Shown: positions 1 through 6,073 of the stretch, one piece after another
How positions within the stretch are numbered: position 1 is the stretch's first letter
How the letters are laid out: each line of letters starts with the position of its first letter
Source of the DNA: DATMQA01 sp035566895
GTDB lineage: Bacteria > Verrucomicrobiota > Verrucomicrobiia > Limisphaerales > UBA8199
DNA: 10,121 bases
Assembly (NCBI GenBank): GCA_035566895.1
Contig: DATMQA010000032.1
Span: 1 to 10,121 of the forward strand
Direction: 5' to 3'
Notes under the pieces: model-generated
What the model was told of the DNA's origin: nothing
Database searches by the model: none
What the model saw: only the letters and a program-made list of their open reading frames with translations
Made by a program: the position numbers and the translations under genes

Positions 1-102
1 TTGAAAGCGCGCTAGTGACCCCGCCGTCGTGAGGACAAAAGTCGGATGCTTGGATGAGCCAGGTGATCCTCCCCCCTTCGCGCTGCCGGTCACTCAGCGT
101 CG

Positions 103-126
103 GCATTTGGCATAGCCAAAAAATGC
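103..126. repeat. Short imperfect inverted repeat upstream of the PAS gene
   Basis: A perfect 6-bp stem (TTTGGC / GCCAAA, loop ATA) is extended by three more pairs (GCA / TGC) across a three-A bulge. It lies about 160 bases before the PAS-protein start, in a region (1-285) where I see no gene, no convincing promoter and no T-tract after the stem. It could be a weak operator or a chance hairpin. Confidence 0.3.
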
Positions 127-285
127 TGCGCCTCTGACAAGAAATGTAAAGCCCAGTTCCCTTTCTGCGGTTAGGTACTTCCCGGTCGGTTGGGTCGTTG
201 ACTCCAACCACCGGCGCGCGCCGATGACAGGTCTGAGTAATCGGACGGCGCGGTGAGGGGCCGGAGGGGAACAGACAGAGATATT

Positions 286-1158
286 ATGCCGCAAATCATG
301 CCACCGGCGCTGCCGGCAGAGCCCTCCGGGCCCACCGCGAAGTGGGCCTTCCTGGGGGTTTTCCTGGCATTGGCGGCGGTGATTTTCCTGCTCGGTTTGC
401 TCTATTTGGGCCGCACCGACACTTGGTTGCTCCGGGCGTCAACCATTTCCATTATTTCCGTCATGGGCCTCGTCGTTGGCGTGTTGTGGCGCCAGCGCGA
501 GGCCCACTTCCTCCGCGAAGAACTCTTCCTGCGCAAACAGGCTGAAGACCGCATCCGGAAATTGACCCGTGCCATCGACCAAAGCCCTGTCTCCATCGTC
601 ATCACCGACGCGCAGGGCAACATCGAGTACGTCAATCCCAAGTTCTGCGCCCTTACCGGCTACTCCTTCGAGGAGATCCGGGGTCAAAACCCGCGTGTGC
701 TTAAATCAGGCCAGATGTCTACCCAAGCCTATCGCGAACTTTGGACCGCCATCCTGGCCGGGCGCGAATGGCACGGTGAGTTCCACAACAAAAAGAAAAG
801 TGGCGAGTTCTACTGGGAGTTTGCCTCCATCTCCGCCGTGAAGGACGATGCCGGGCGAATTACCCACTTCGTCGCCGTCAAGGAAGACATCGGCGAGCGG
901 AAGAAGGCGGAGGCGGAACGCGAACTCCTGATCAAAAGCCTTGAAGAGGCCCTGGCCAATGTCAAAACCCTCAGCGGCCTGCTCCCCATTTGCGCCGGTT
1001 GCAAACAAATCCGCGATGATAAGGGCTTTTGGAGCCAGGTCGAAACCTACGTCACTGCCCACTCGGATGCCACTTTCACCCACGGCCTCTGTCCCGACTG
1101 TGTCTGCAAACATTATCCGGACCTGGCGGATGAACCGCCGCCGACCCTGCCTTTATGA
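286..1158 (+). CDS. Membrane-anchored PAS sensor protein with C-terminal four-cysteine module
   Basis: The protein has 290 residues and no kinase domain. Two hydrophobic segments (about 20-41 and 49-68) form a membrane hairpin. A short helix then leads into one PAS domain (about 93-203, with ITDAQGNIEYVNPKF and a GQNPRVLKSG segment). A charged, probably coiled-coil stretch (about 203-230) follows. The end carries LPICAGCKQIRDD and a second pair in GLCPDC, so C236/C239 and C269/C272 make a CxxC...CxxC arrangement that could bind zinc or another cofactor. I recall this tail from other PAS and receiver proteins, where it has no settled function. I chose the ATG at 286. A GTG at 253 would add 11 residues, and GGAGG at 263-267 is rather far from 286 to act as its binding site, so the start is uncertain. 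The stop overlaps the next gene's ATG (ATGA), implying translational coupling to the hybrid kinase. The likely role is signal input to that kinase or another partner; the ligand is unknown. Confidence 0.85.
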   Translation: MPQIMPPALPAEPSGPTAKWAFLGVFLALAAVIFLLGLLYLGRTDTWLLRASTISIISVMGLVVGVLWRQREAHFLREELFLRKQAEDRIRKLTRAIDQSPVSIVITDAQGNIEYVNPKFCALTGYSFEEIRGQNPRVLKSGQMSTQAYRELWTAILAGREWHGEFHNKKKSGEFYWEFASISAVKDDAGRITHFVAVKEDIGERKKAEAERELLIKSLEEALANVKTLSGLLPICAGCKQIRDDKGFWSQVETYVTAHSDATFTHGLCPDCVCKHYPDLADEPPPTLPL

Positions 1159-3122
1159 AGAACCCTACCGAGCAAGTTTCGCCTCGTATTGTATATCTGG
1201 AAGACAGCCTCCCTGATCGGCAACTGGTCGCCCACGCCCTGACCGCCGGCGGCATGCCCGGCGACTTCACTTACGCCAGAACCGAAAAGGAATTCCTCCA
1301 GGCCCTCAGCCAGGACCGCATCGACTTGATCTTCTGCGACTACACCGTTCCTTCTTACAGCGGACTGGCGGCGCTGCGGGCCGCCGAACAGCTCAGGCCG
1401 GAAATCCCTTTCGTGTTCGTCTCCGGCACCATCGGCGAGGAACGCGCCGTGGAGAGCCTCAGGTCCGGGGCGACCGATTATGTCCTCAAAGACGGCCTCG
1501 AACGCCTGGTCCCGGTTGTGCGCCGCTCCTTGCGTGAAGCCGAACTCCGCCGCGCGCAAAAGCAAACCGAAGACGCCCTCCGCCAAAGCGAGGAGCGCTT
1601 CCGTCAAATGGCCGAGAATATCGATAGTGTCTTCTGGATGAGCAACGCCCATTTGGACCGTATCCTCTACGTCAGCCCCGCCTATGAACGCGTTTGGGGC
1701 CGTCACGCCGTCAGTCTCTATGAAAACCCACGCTCCTTCATCGAGGCCGTCCACCCCCAAGACCGCGAGCGCGTCCTGGCCAACCTCCAGGAAAACCAAC
1801 TGACCCGGGGCGGCCCGTTTGAAATCGAATACCGCATCCTCCGCCCCGATGGCGCCCTCCGCTGGATTCGCGACCGTGGGTTTCCCATCAAAGCACACGA
1901 CGGCCAGCTCCAGCGCATGGTCGGCATCGCCGAGGACATCACCGAGGGCAAGCAGCTCGAAGCCCAATTGCGCCAGGCCCAAAAAATGGAGGCGATCGGC
2001 CAGTTGGCGGGCGGGGTCGCGCACGACTTCAACAATCTCCTGGCCGTCATGCGCGGCAATGCGGAGCTGGTGTTGATGGAGCCCGAGCAGCTTTCCACTG
2101 AGGCCAGCGATTGTCTCAAGCAGATCACCGCCGCCGCCGAGCGCGCTGCCAAGCTTACCCGCCAACTGCTGGTCTTCAGCAGCAAGCAGGCCATGCAGCC
2201 CCAGCCGCTCGTCCTCAACGACGTGCTGCTCAATCTCTCCAAAATGCTCAAGCGCATTATCGGCGAGCAGGTTAACCTCCAATGCCAATACGGCGGCGAC
2301 CTCCCGTTCGTCCATGCCGATGCGGGCATGCTTGAGCAGGTCATCGTCAACCTTGCGGTTAATGCCCGCGATGCGATGCCCCAGGGGGGCTGCCTCCACA
2401 TCGCTACCGGCAAGGTCACCATTGACCAGGACCACGCCCGGGCCAACCCCCAAGCGCGACCGGGTGAGTTTGTCTGCCTGACCGTCCGCGACAACGGAAC
2501 GGGCATCGCCCCGGAAAACCTGGCCCGCATCTTCGAACCTTTCTTCACCACCAAAGACCCCGGCAAAGGCACAGGGCTGGGCCTGGCGACCGTCTATGGC
2601 ATCGTCAAACAGCACCAGGGCTGGCTCGAAGTTTCCAGCCAGCCCGGCGCCGGCACAACCTTCACCATCTTCCTCCCCGCCCTCCCGGCCATGGTCGCGC
2701 GCGCCGCCCAGGGTTCCGCCGAGCCTCCGCTGCACGGCGGCACCGAAACCATTCTCCTGGTCGAAGACGAGTTCACTGTCCGCGCGATCACGCGCCGTGT
2801 CCTGGAAACCTATGGCTACAAGGTCCTCGAAGCCAGTTCCGCGCCGGAAGCCCTTAAAATTTGGTGTACGCACGCGGACCAAATCGCCTTGCTGCTCACC
2901 GACATTGTCATGCCCCAGGGCCTGACTGGACGCGACCTGGCCGAACAGTTGCGCGCGAAGAGGCCCAAGCTCAAGACCATGTTTATGAGCGGCTACAGCG
3001 CCGAAATCGCGGGGAAAGACACCGGATTCTTCCGGCGCACGAAGAGTTACTTTCTCCAAAAGCCCTGCTCGACGCGCGTCCTGATTGAGGCCGTTCGCCG
3101 GTCGCTGGACGATAGTGCTTGA
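1155..3122 (+). CDS. Hybrid sensor histidine kinase (REC-PAS-HisKA-HATPase-REC)
   Basis: The protein has 655 residues and no membrane segment, so it is probably cytosolic. Domains in order: an N-terminal receiver (about 11-128) with acidic pair E16/D17, phosphoacceptor D62 (CDYTVPSYSG), S90 and K112; a PAS domain (about 146-265); HisKA with phosphoacceptor H290 in GGVAHDFNNLL; a HATPase domain with N-box NLAVNARDAM (N399/N403), DNGTGI, FEPFFTTK and GKGTGLGLATVYG; and a C-terminal receiver (about 532-652) with E537/D538, D583 (LLTDIVMP) and K636. All residues needed for autophosphorylation and phosphotransfer are present, so it should be active. The HDFNNLL H-box is the type common in large hybrid kinases. 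The start is fixed by the ATGA overlap with the PAS gene. No output domain or separate response regulator is nearby, so the target is unknown. The first receiver may act as an input from another kinase and the last as a brake or relay; that is inference. Confidence 0.95.
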   Translation: MKNPTEQVSPRIVYLEDSLPDRQLVAHALTAGGMPGDFTYARTEKEFLQALSQDRIDLIFCDYTVPSYSGLAALRAAEQLRPEIPFVFVSGTIGEERAVESLRSGATDYVLKDGLERLVPVVRRSLREAELRRAQKQTEDALRQSEERFRQMAENIDSVFWMSNAHLDRILYVSPAYERVWGRHAVSLYENPRSFIEAVHPQDRERVLANLQENQLTRGGPFEIEYRILRPDGALRWIRDRGFPIKAHDGQLQRMVGIAEDITEGKQLEAQLRQAQKMEAIGQLAGGVAHDFNNLLAVMRGNAELVLMEPEQLSTEASDCLKQITAAAERAAKLTRQLLVFSSKQAMQPQPLVLNDVLLNLSKMLKRIIGEQVNLQCQYGGDLPFVHADAGMLEQVIVNLAVNARDAMPQGGCLHIATGKVTIDQDHARANPQARPGEFVCLTVRDNGTGIAPENLARIFEPFFTTKDPGKGTGLGLATVYGIVKQHQGWLEVSSQPGAGTTFTIFLPALPAMVARAAQGSAEPPLHGGTETILLVEDEFTVRAITRRVLETYGYKVLEASSAPEALKIWCTHADQIALLLTDIVMPQGLTGRDLAEQLRAKRPKLKTMFMSGYSAEIAGKDTGFFRRTKSYFLQKPCSTRVLIEAVRRSLDDSA

Positions 3123-3234
3123 CGCCGATGAGGTTTTCCATGGCACCGAGGACGTGAGCTTTGCCGACGGGCACGCTTTTCCCGTCACCTGGCAATTTGC
3201 CACGAACGTGGCAAACTCCCGGCCGGATTTTTAG
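3115..3234 (+). pseudogene. Possible remnant of a coding 3' end with a FADGH motif
   Basis: The plus-strand frame from a GTG at 3115 to a TAG at 3232-3234 reads VLDADEVFHGTEDVSFADGH, then about 19 more residues, with mostly G or C in third positions. An H followed eight residues later by DG in an SFADGH context resembles the C-terminal H-X9-DG region of prepilin-like proteins that are abundant in Verrucomicrobiota and Planctomycetota, where the usual spacing is nine. There is no binding site, and the frame overlaps the kinase gene's end by a few codons. It may be the tail of a lost gene, or chance. Low confidence. Confidence 0.2.
3196..3215. repeat. Perfect 20-base inverted repeat, candidate operator or hairpin
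   Basis: TTTGCCACG and CGTGGCAAA are exact reverse complements separated by AA. Symmetry stops at both ends. As RNA it would make an 8-bp stem with a GAAC loop, but the nearest T-run (five T at about 3229) is 13 bases away, so it is a poor intrinsic terminator. Its size and symmetry suit a dimeric regulator's site, and it lies about 140 bases before the Tat-signal isomerase gene. It also lies inside the possible coding remnant at 3115-3234. Confidence 0.45.
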
Positions 3235-3357
3235 CGATTCGTATTGGGCAAGTGGCTTTTGGGTTGCGCCAGTACGGGCTTGCGCGGGAACGGTCGCGGG
3301 CGTATCAAACAAGCGAACCGCTAACTCCAGAACCAAATCTCAAACCAAAGGTCGATT

Positions 3358-4362
3358 ATGATGAACCGACGTTCCTTCCTCACAACGGCTGCCTGCGCGG
3401 GGGCGACGGTGGCCGTGGGCGCTGAACTCCAGACTGACCAGACGCTGTGGGACGCGCGCAAAAACCCTATCCCCAACCAAGGCGTAATGGCCGTGTCCAA
3501 GCGAAAAAAGCGCATCAAGGTCGGCCTGGCGACTTACTCCTATTGGCATTTCCACGACCCGAAAGTGTCCATCGAAACTGTCATCGACAAAGCCGGCGAA
3601 ATGGGCGTCGCCGGCTTGGATATTTTGCATCAGCAAATGGACATCCCTGAAAAAGCGCCATTGACGGCTGAGCACCGCGCCTATTTACAAAAGCTGAAGC
3701 GCCAGGCCTTTCGCAACGGCATCGACCTGGTCTGCCTCTCCACTCACCAGACCTTCCTTAGCCCGGACGCAGCCAAGGTCAGCGATAACGTCGAGCATAC
3801 GAAGAAGTGCATCGAAATCTGCTACGAACTGGGGGTACCGTCGATGCGCATCAACACGGGCCGGTGGGGCACCATTCCGGATTTTGACGAACTGATGAGA
3901 AAACGCGGCATCGAGCCCATCCTCCCTGGTTGCACTGAGGATGAAGGCTTTAAATGGGTCGGCGACGCCATACAGCGGTGCCTGGGCAAAGCCGAGGAGT
4001 GCGGCGTCATCCTGGCGCTGGAAAACCACTGGGGCCTGGCCCGGACGCCGGAAGGCCAACTCCGCATCCTGAACAGCATCCAATCTCCGTGGCTGGGCGC
4101 GCTGATGGACACCGGCAATTTCCTCGAAGACCCCTACGATAAGCTCAAGATGATCGCCCCGAAGACGCTGTACGCCCAAGCCAAAACGTACTACGGCGGG
4201 GGCGAATGGTACACGCTGGACCTGGACTATCATCGCATTGCCAAAATCCTTTATGGCGCCGGTTACACCGGTTACATCTGCCTGGAGTTCGAGGGCAAGG
4301 AGAACCCCGACGTTGCGGTGCCCAAGAGCATCGCGGTGCTGAGAGAGGCGTTTGGCTCTTGA
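3358..4362 (+). CDS. Tat-exported sugar isomerase/epimerase-like TIM-barrel protein
   Basis: The 334-residue protein belongs by pattern to the xylose-isomerase-like TIM-barrel (sugar phosphate isomerase/epimerase) superfamily. Its N-terminus has a twin-arginine signal: NRRSFLTT, then a mild hydrophobic stretch to about residue 21 (VGA-E as possible cleavage), so it is probably exported folded. The barrel starts at KVGLATYSYWHF (about 54-65). Likely metal or substrate ligands are E222 in LALENHWG, D251 in LMDTGNF and E310 in CLEFEG, with H130 and the H224 region nearby. These positions match those used by the superfamily, but the substrate cannot be named from sequence. ATGs at 3358 and 3361 are both possible; AAAGG at 3347-3351 gives spacing of 6 or 9. 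The next gene begins 15 bases after the stop, so the two are probably co-transcribed. Related secreted members are common in Verrucomicrobiota and Planctomycetota and are linked to sugar breakdown there. Confidence 0.9.
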   Translation: MMNRRSFLTTAACAGATVAVGAELQTDQTLWDARKNPIPNQGVMAVSKRKKRIKVGLATYSYWHFHDPKVSIETVIDKAGEMGVAGLDILHQQMDIPEKAPLTAEHRAYLQKLKRQAFRNGIDLVCLSTHQTFLSPDAAKVSDNVEHTKKCIEICYELGVPSMRINTGRWGTIPDFDELMRKRGIEPILPGCTEDEGFKWVGDAIQRCLGKAEECGVILALENHWGLARTPEGQLRILNSIQSPWLGALMDTGNFLEDPYDKLKMIAPKTLYAQAKTYYGGGEWYTLDLDYHRIAKILYGAGYTGYICLEFEGKENPDVAVPKSIAVLREAFGS

Positions 4363-4377
4363 GCGGGCGCATGGCCT

Positions 4378-4854
4378 GTGAAGCCGGCTCTATACAGCAA
4401 TAGCCGAAGGCCCCGCGGTTCCGCCACGCTGCGCTTTCTCTGCCTCTTGGTCGGCCCCCTGAGTTTACCTGCCGCCGAGTCAGCCTCGCCCATTCAGCTC
4501 AGGGGCATCGTCAGCTTTTCGACCAATCAACTTGCCCTCTTTGAGAACACGGAGGCAGCCAACCGCTGGGACCGGGAACTCCTACTAGGCACTGGTCAAC
4601 GCCAGGGTAACATCGAGGTCCTCGAAATTAATCCTGCCGCCGGCCAGGTCAGGATCAGAAACTCGCTTGAGGTCAGCGTCCTCGGGTTCGCTTCCGAACC
4701 TCGCCCGAGCACCTTTGGTCCGTCGAACCAAAACCTGGAAGGTTCGGCGCAGCCCGGCTCCCTGCGTCTGCAACAAGCCGGTCCGGGCCTGGTTTTTGCG
4801 CTCTACCAAACTTTGGTGCAACGCACGCTGCTCCGGGCGCAGAATTTGCCCTGA
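4378..4854 (+). CDS. 5' part of a frameshifted secreted protein: GspC-like domain and start of first N0-like repeat
   Basis: The open frame has 158 codons from a GTG start to TGA at 4852-4854. No clear ribosome binding site is visible; the gene may depend on translation of the isomerase gene ending 15 bases upstream. Residues 18-35 look like a signal peptide (LRFLCLLVGPLSL, then AAESA). Residues about 39-104 (IQLRGIV... to ...EVSVLGF, with ALFEN, NIEVLEI and QVRIR segments) resemble the beta-rich HR domain of GspC/PilP-type secretion proteins; this assignment is by eye and moderate. From about residue 126 (PGSLRLQQAG...LYQTLVQRTLLRAQNLP) it enters the first of three secretin N0-like repeats and stops in mid-domain. 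The rest of that repeat continues at once in the +1 frame at 4853. The two pieces therefore make one 437-residue protein if the shift is corrected or programmed. Its predicted place is the periplasm. Confidence 0.75.
   Translation: MKPALYSNSRRPRGSATLRFLCLLVGPLSLPAAESASPIQLRGIVSFSTNQLALFENTEAANRWDRELLLGTGQRQGNIEVLEINPAAGQVRIRNSLEVSVLGFASEPRPSTFGPSNQNLEGSAQPGSLRLQQAGPGLVFALYQTLVQRTLLRAQNLP
4849..4854 (+). other. CCC-TGA frameshift site joining the two parts of the N0-repeat gene
   Basis: The upstream frame reads TTG CCC TGA. If the proline tRNA slips one base forward from CCC to CCT, the next codon is GAT and the product reads NLP-DFRLNL. This aligns without a gap to the same place in the third repeat (GLP-DARLTF). 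CCC-T before a stop is a known +1 slippery context. No Shine-Dalgarno-like stimulator lies just upstream, so a real one-base insertion or a sequencing error is at least as likely as programmed shifting. Confidence 0.6.
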
Positions 4855-5692
4855 TTTCCGATTGAACCTTGGCTCAGAAGGACCCGTCACAACAGGAGAC
4901 ATCGTTCGGGGCATCGAAAATGCGCTCCAGGCCCAAGATGTCTTCACGGTTCACGAGGGGGAGAAGTTCGTTATTGCCGGGAAGGAGGGCGCCGCCGCTA
5001 AGATCACATCCGAGGTGCGGCAATTACCCGAAACGTTAAGGCGTCGCCCCCCTGGAAACTCGGTTGGCACAGCGGCGGCGTCCAACTCCTCAAAACCAAC
5101 CGAGGAAATGCTTCCGGCCGGAACCATTAATTTCTTCCAAACCGACCTCGACCAGGTGCTGAGGATCTTCCAGGAACTCTGCAGCCGCACTTTAATCCGC
5201 CCAGAAACTCTTCCGTCTCCGAGTATTACTCTCCAAACCTCAACTCCGCTCACACGGGCGGAGGCGCTCTTCGCGTTTAACGCCGTTTTTGCCGTGAACG
5301 ACATTTCCATCGTTCAGGCCGGGGAGAAATTCTTGATCGTTGTTCCAACTTTCGAAACGAATCGGGTTGCCGGTCTCCTCGCCAGGAGGTCACCCGCGAT
5401 TGTCCAGGCAGGCAAGGATCCTCTGCCTGCGGGGACGCTCAATTTCCGAGCGATCCCGGTTCGCTCTCTTATGCCGATTTTTCAGGAGTTACGCGGTCAG
5501 CCGGTTGAGATGGAGGCCGGTCTCCCGGATGCCAGGCTCACTTTCGTGAACCAGACACCGCTCACTTACGGCGAGGCGTTGCGCGGCATCGATCTGCTCT
5601 TGGGGCTGCAAGACCTGGCCGTCGTCGAGCAGCAAGATGGAAAGAGCCTCAAGTTGGTGCGGCTCAAGCAAACAACGTCGGAAAAACATTGA
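4853..5692 (+). CDS. 3' part of the frameshifted protein: remainder of repeat 1 plus two more secretin N0-like repeats
   Basis: This frame supplies 279 residues after the shift. The rest of repeat 1 ends near VIAGK (about 4982). A low-complexity linker follows (rich in A, S, P, about 4983-5110). Repeat 2 (about 5111-5347) begins LPAGTINFFQTDLDQVLRIF and repeat 3 (about 5423-5670) begins LPAGTLNFRAIPVRSLMPIF. Each has the same order: an NF strand, a helix, a strand ending LP, a strand, then PLT..EAL, a helix and a final strand. This matches the N0/STN fold at the N-terminus of GspD-type secretins, but no secretin pore domain follows. If translated alone, the only useful start is a TTG at 4862, in mid-domain and without a binding site, so I do not regard it as an independent gene. 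The upper part of this frame before 4853 overlaps the real upstream frame and should not be annotated as protein. The TGA stop is 15 bases from the convergent minus-strand gene. Confidence 0.7.
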   Translation, partial: DFRLNLGSEGPVTTGDIVRGIENALQAQDVFTVHEGEKFVIAGKEGAAAKITSEVRQLPETLRRRPPGNSVGTAAASNSSKPTEEMLPAGTINFFQTDLDQVLRIFQELCSRTLIRPETLPSPSITLQTSTPLTRAEALFAFNAVFAVNDISIVQAGEKFLIVVPTFETNRVAGLLARRSPAIVQAGKDPLPAGTLNFRAIPVRSLMPIFQELRGQPVEMEAGLPDARLTFVNQTPLTYGEALRGIDLLLGLQDLAVVEQQDGKSLKLVRLKQTTSEKH

Positions 5693-5707
5693 CTGCCCTT
5701 TTGGGCC

Positions 5708-6073
5708 TTACCCAGACAAGATCTTGCGGGCTTCGCTCAAGGTCTCGCACGTCACGATGCGAACCCCTCGACGATAGTGAAAGAGGGATAGAATATTAAA
5801 CCCGATGTCCTTGTGCGGGTCAGGAATCACCCGAACGACCATGGCGATGCCTTGTTTATTGCACAGGTCCATCACACGGCGGATGTGCGGTACGCAAGCC
5901 AGGTCCATCGCCTCCAGGCTGGTGAGGTCCGTCAGCAGGCGGAAACCCGGCGGCAATTCCGCCGCCAACCGTTCCACTTCCGCCGCCAAACGCTTGGTTT
6001 CTCCGGGGTCGACATTCCCCGAGAAACTGACGGTCAGCAGGTTGGCCGATTTATCGATTTTGGCTTCGAACAT
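5708..6073 (-). CDS. Small STAS/SpoIIAA-like protein
   Basis: The protein has 121 residues, no signal peptide and no membrane segment. It opens with MFEAKIDKSANLLTVSFSG, and the alternating strands and helices (LLTVSFSG, LLTDLTSLEAMD, AMVVRVIP, VRIVTCE) suit the STAS fold of anti-sigma-factor antagonists and their relatives. Where SpoIIAA-type proteins have the phosphorylated serine (MDSSG pattern), this one reads MDLAC (56-60), so the usual kinase switch is missing. The frame is open well upstream (to 6274), but I placed the start at 6073 because GAGGA lies about six bases before that ATG and the fold begins there. It overlaps the end of the dacB gene by 23 bases and is probably co-translated with it. 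The family is tentative; a role in regulation or in protein-protein contacts is only inferred. Confidence 0.75.
   Translation of the reverse strand: MFEAKIDKSANLLTVSFSGNVDPGETKRLAAEVERLAAELPPGFRLLTDLTSLEAMDLACVPHIRRVMDLCNKQGIAMVVRVIPDPHKDIGFNILSLFHYRRGVRIVTCETLSEARKILSG

Noticed and set aside
198..226. TTGACT as a -35 box for the PAS gene
   Set aside because: No acceptable -10 box lies 16-18 bases downstream.
1113..3203. A very long minus-strand open frame (696 codons) opposite the hybrid kinase
   Set aside because: The plus strand encodes five complete, ordered signalling domains here. The minus frame has no recognisable domain and is open because GC-rich codons on the plus strand avoid stops in that frame.
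3161..3361. Small plus-strand frame before the Tat-isomerase gene
   Set aside because: No binding site, no recognisable domain, and it overlaps the start region of the isomerase gene.
4667..4852. Upstream extension of the +1 frame as a separate gene starting at a TTG
   Set aside because: The translation there is Arg/Ser/Cys-rich noise, while the other frame encodes the GspC-like domain. The +1 frame becomes meaningful only from about 4853.
5695..5706. GCCC-TTTT-GGGC hairpin between the convergent genes as a terminator
   Set aside because: The stem is only four pairs and no T-run follows directly on either strand (five T lie about eight bases on in the minus direction).
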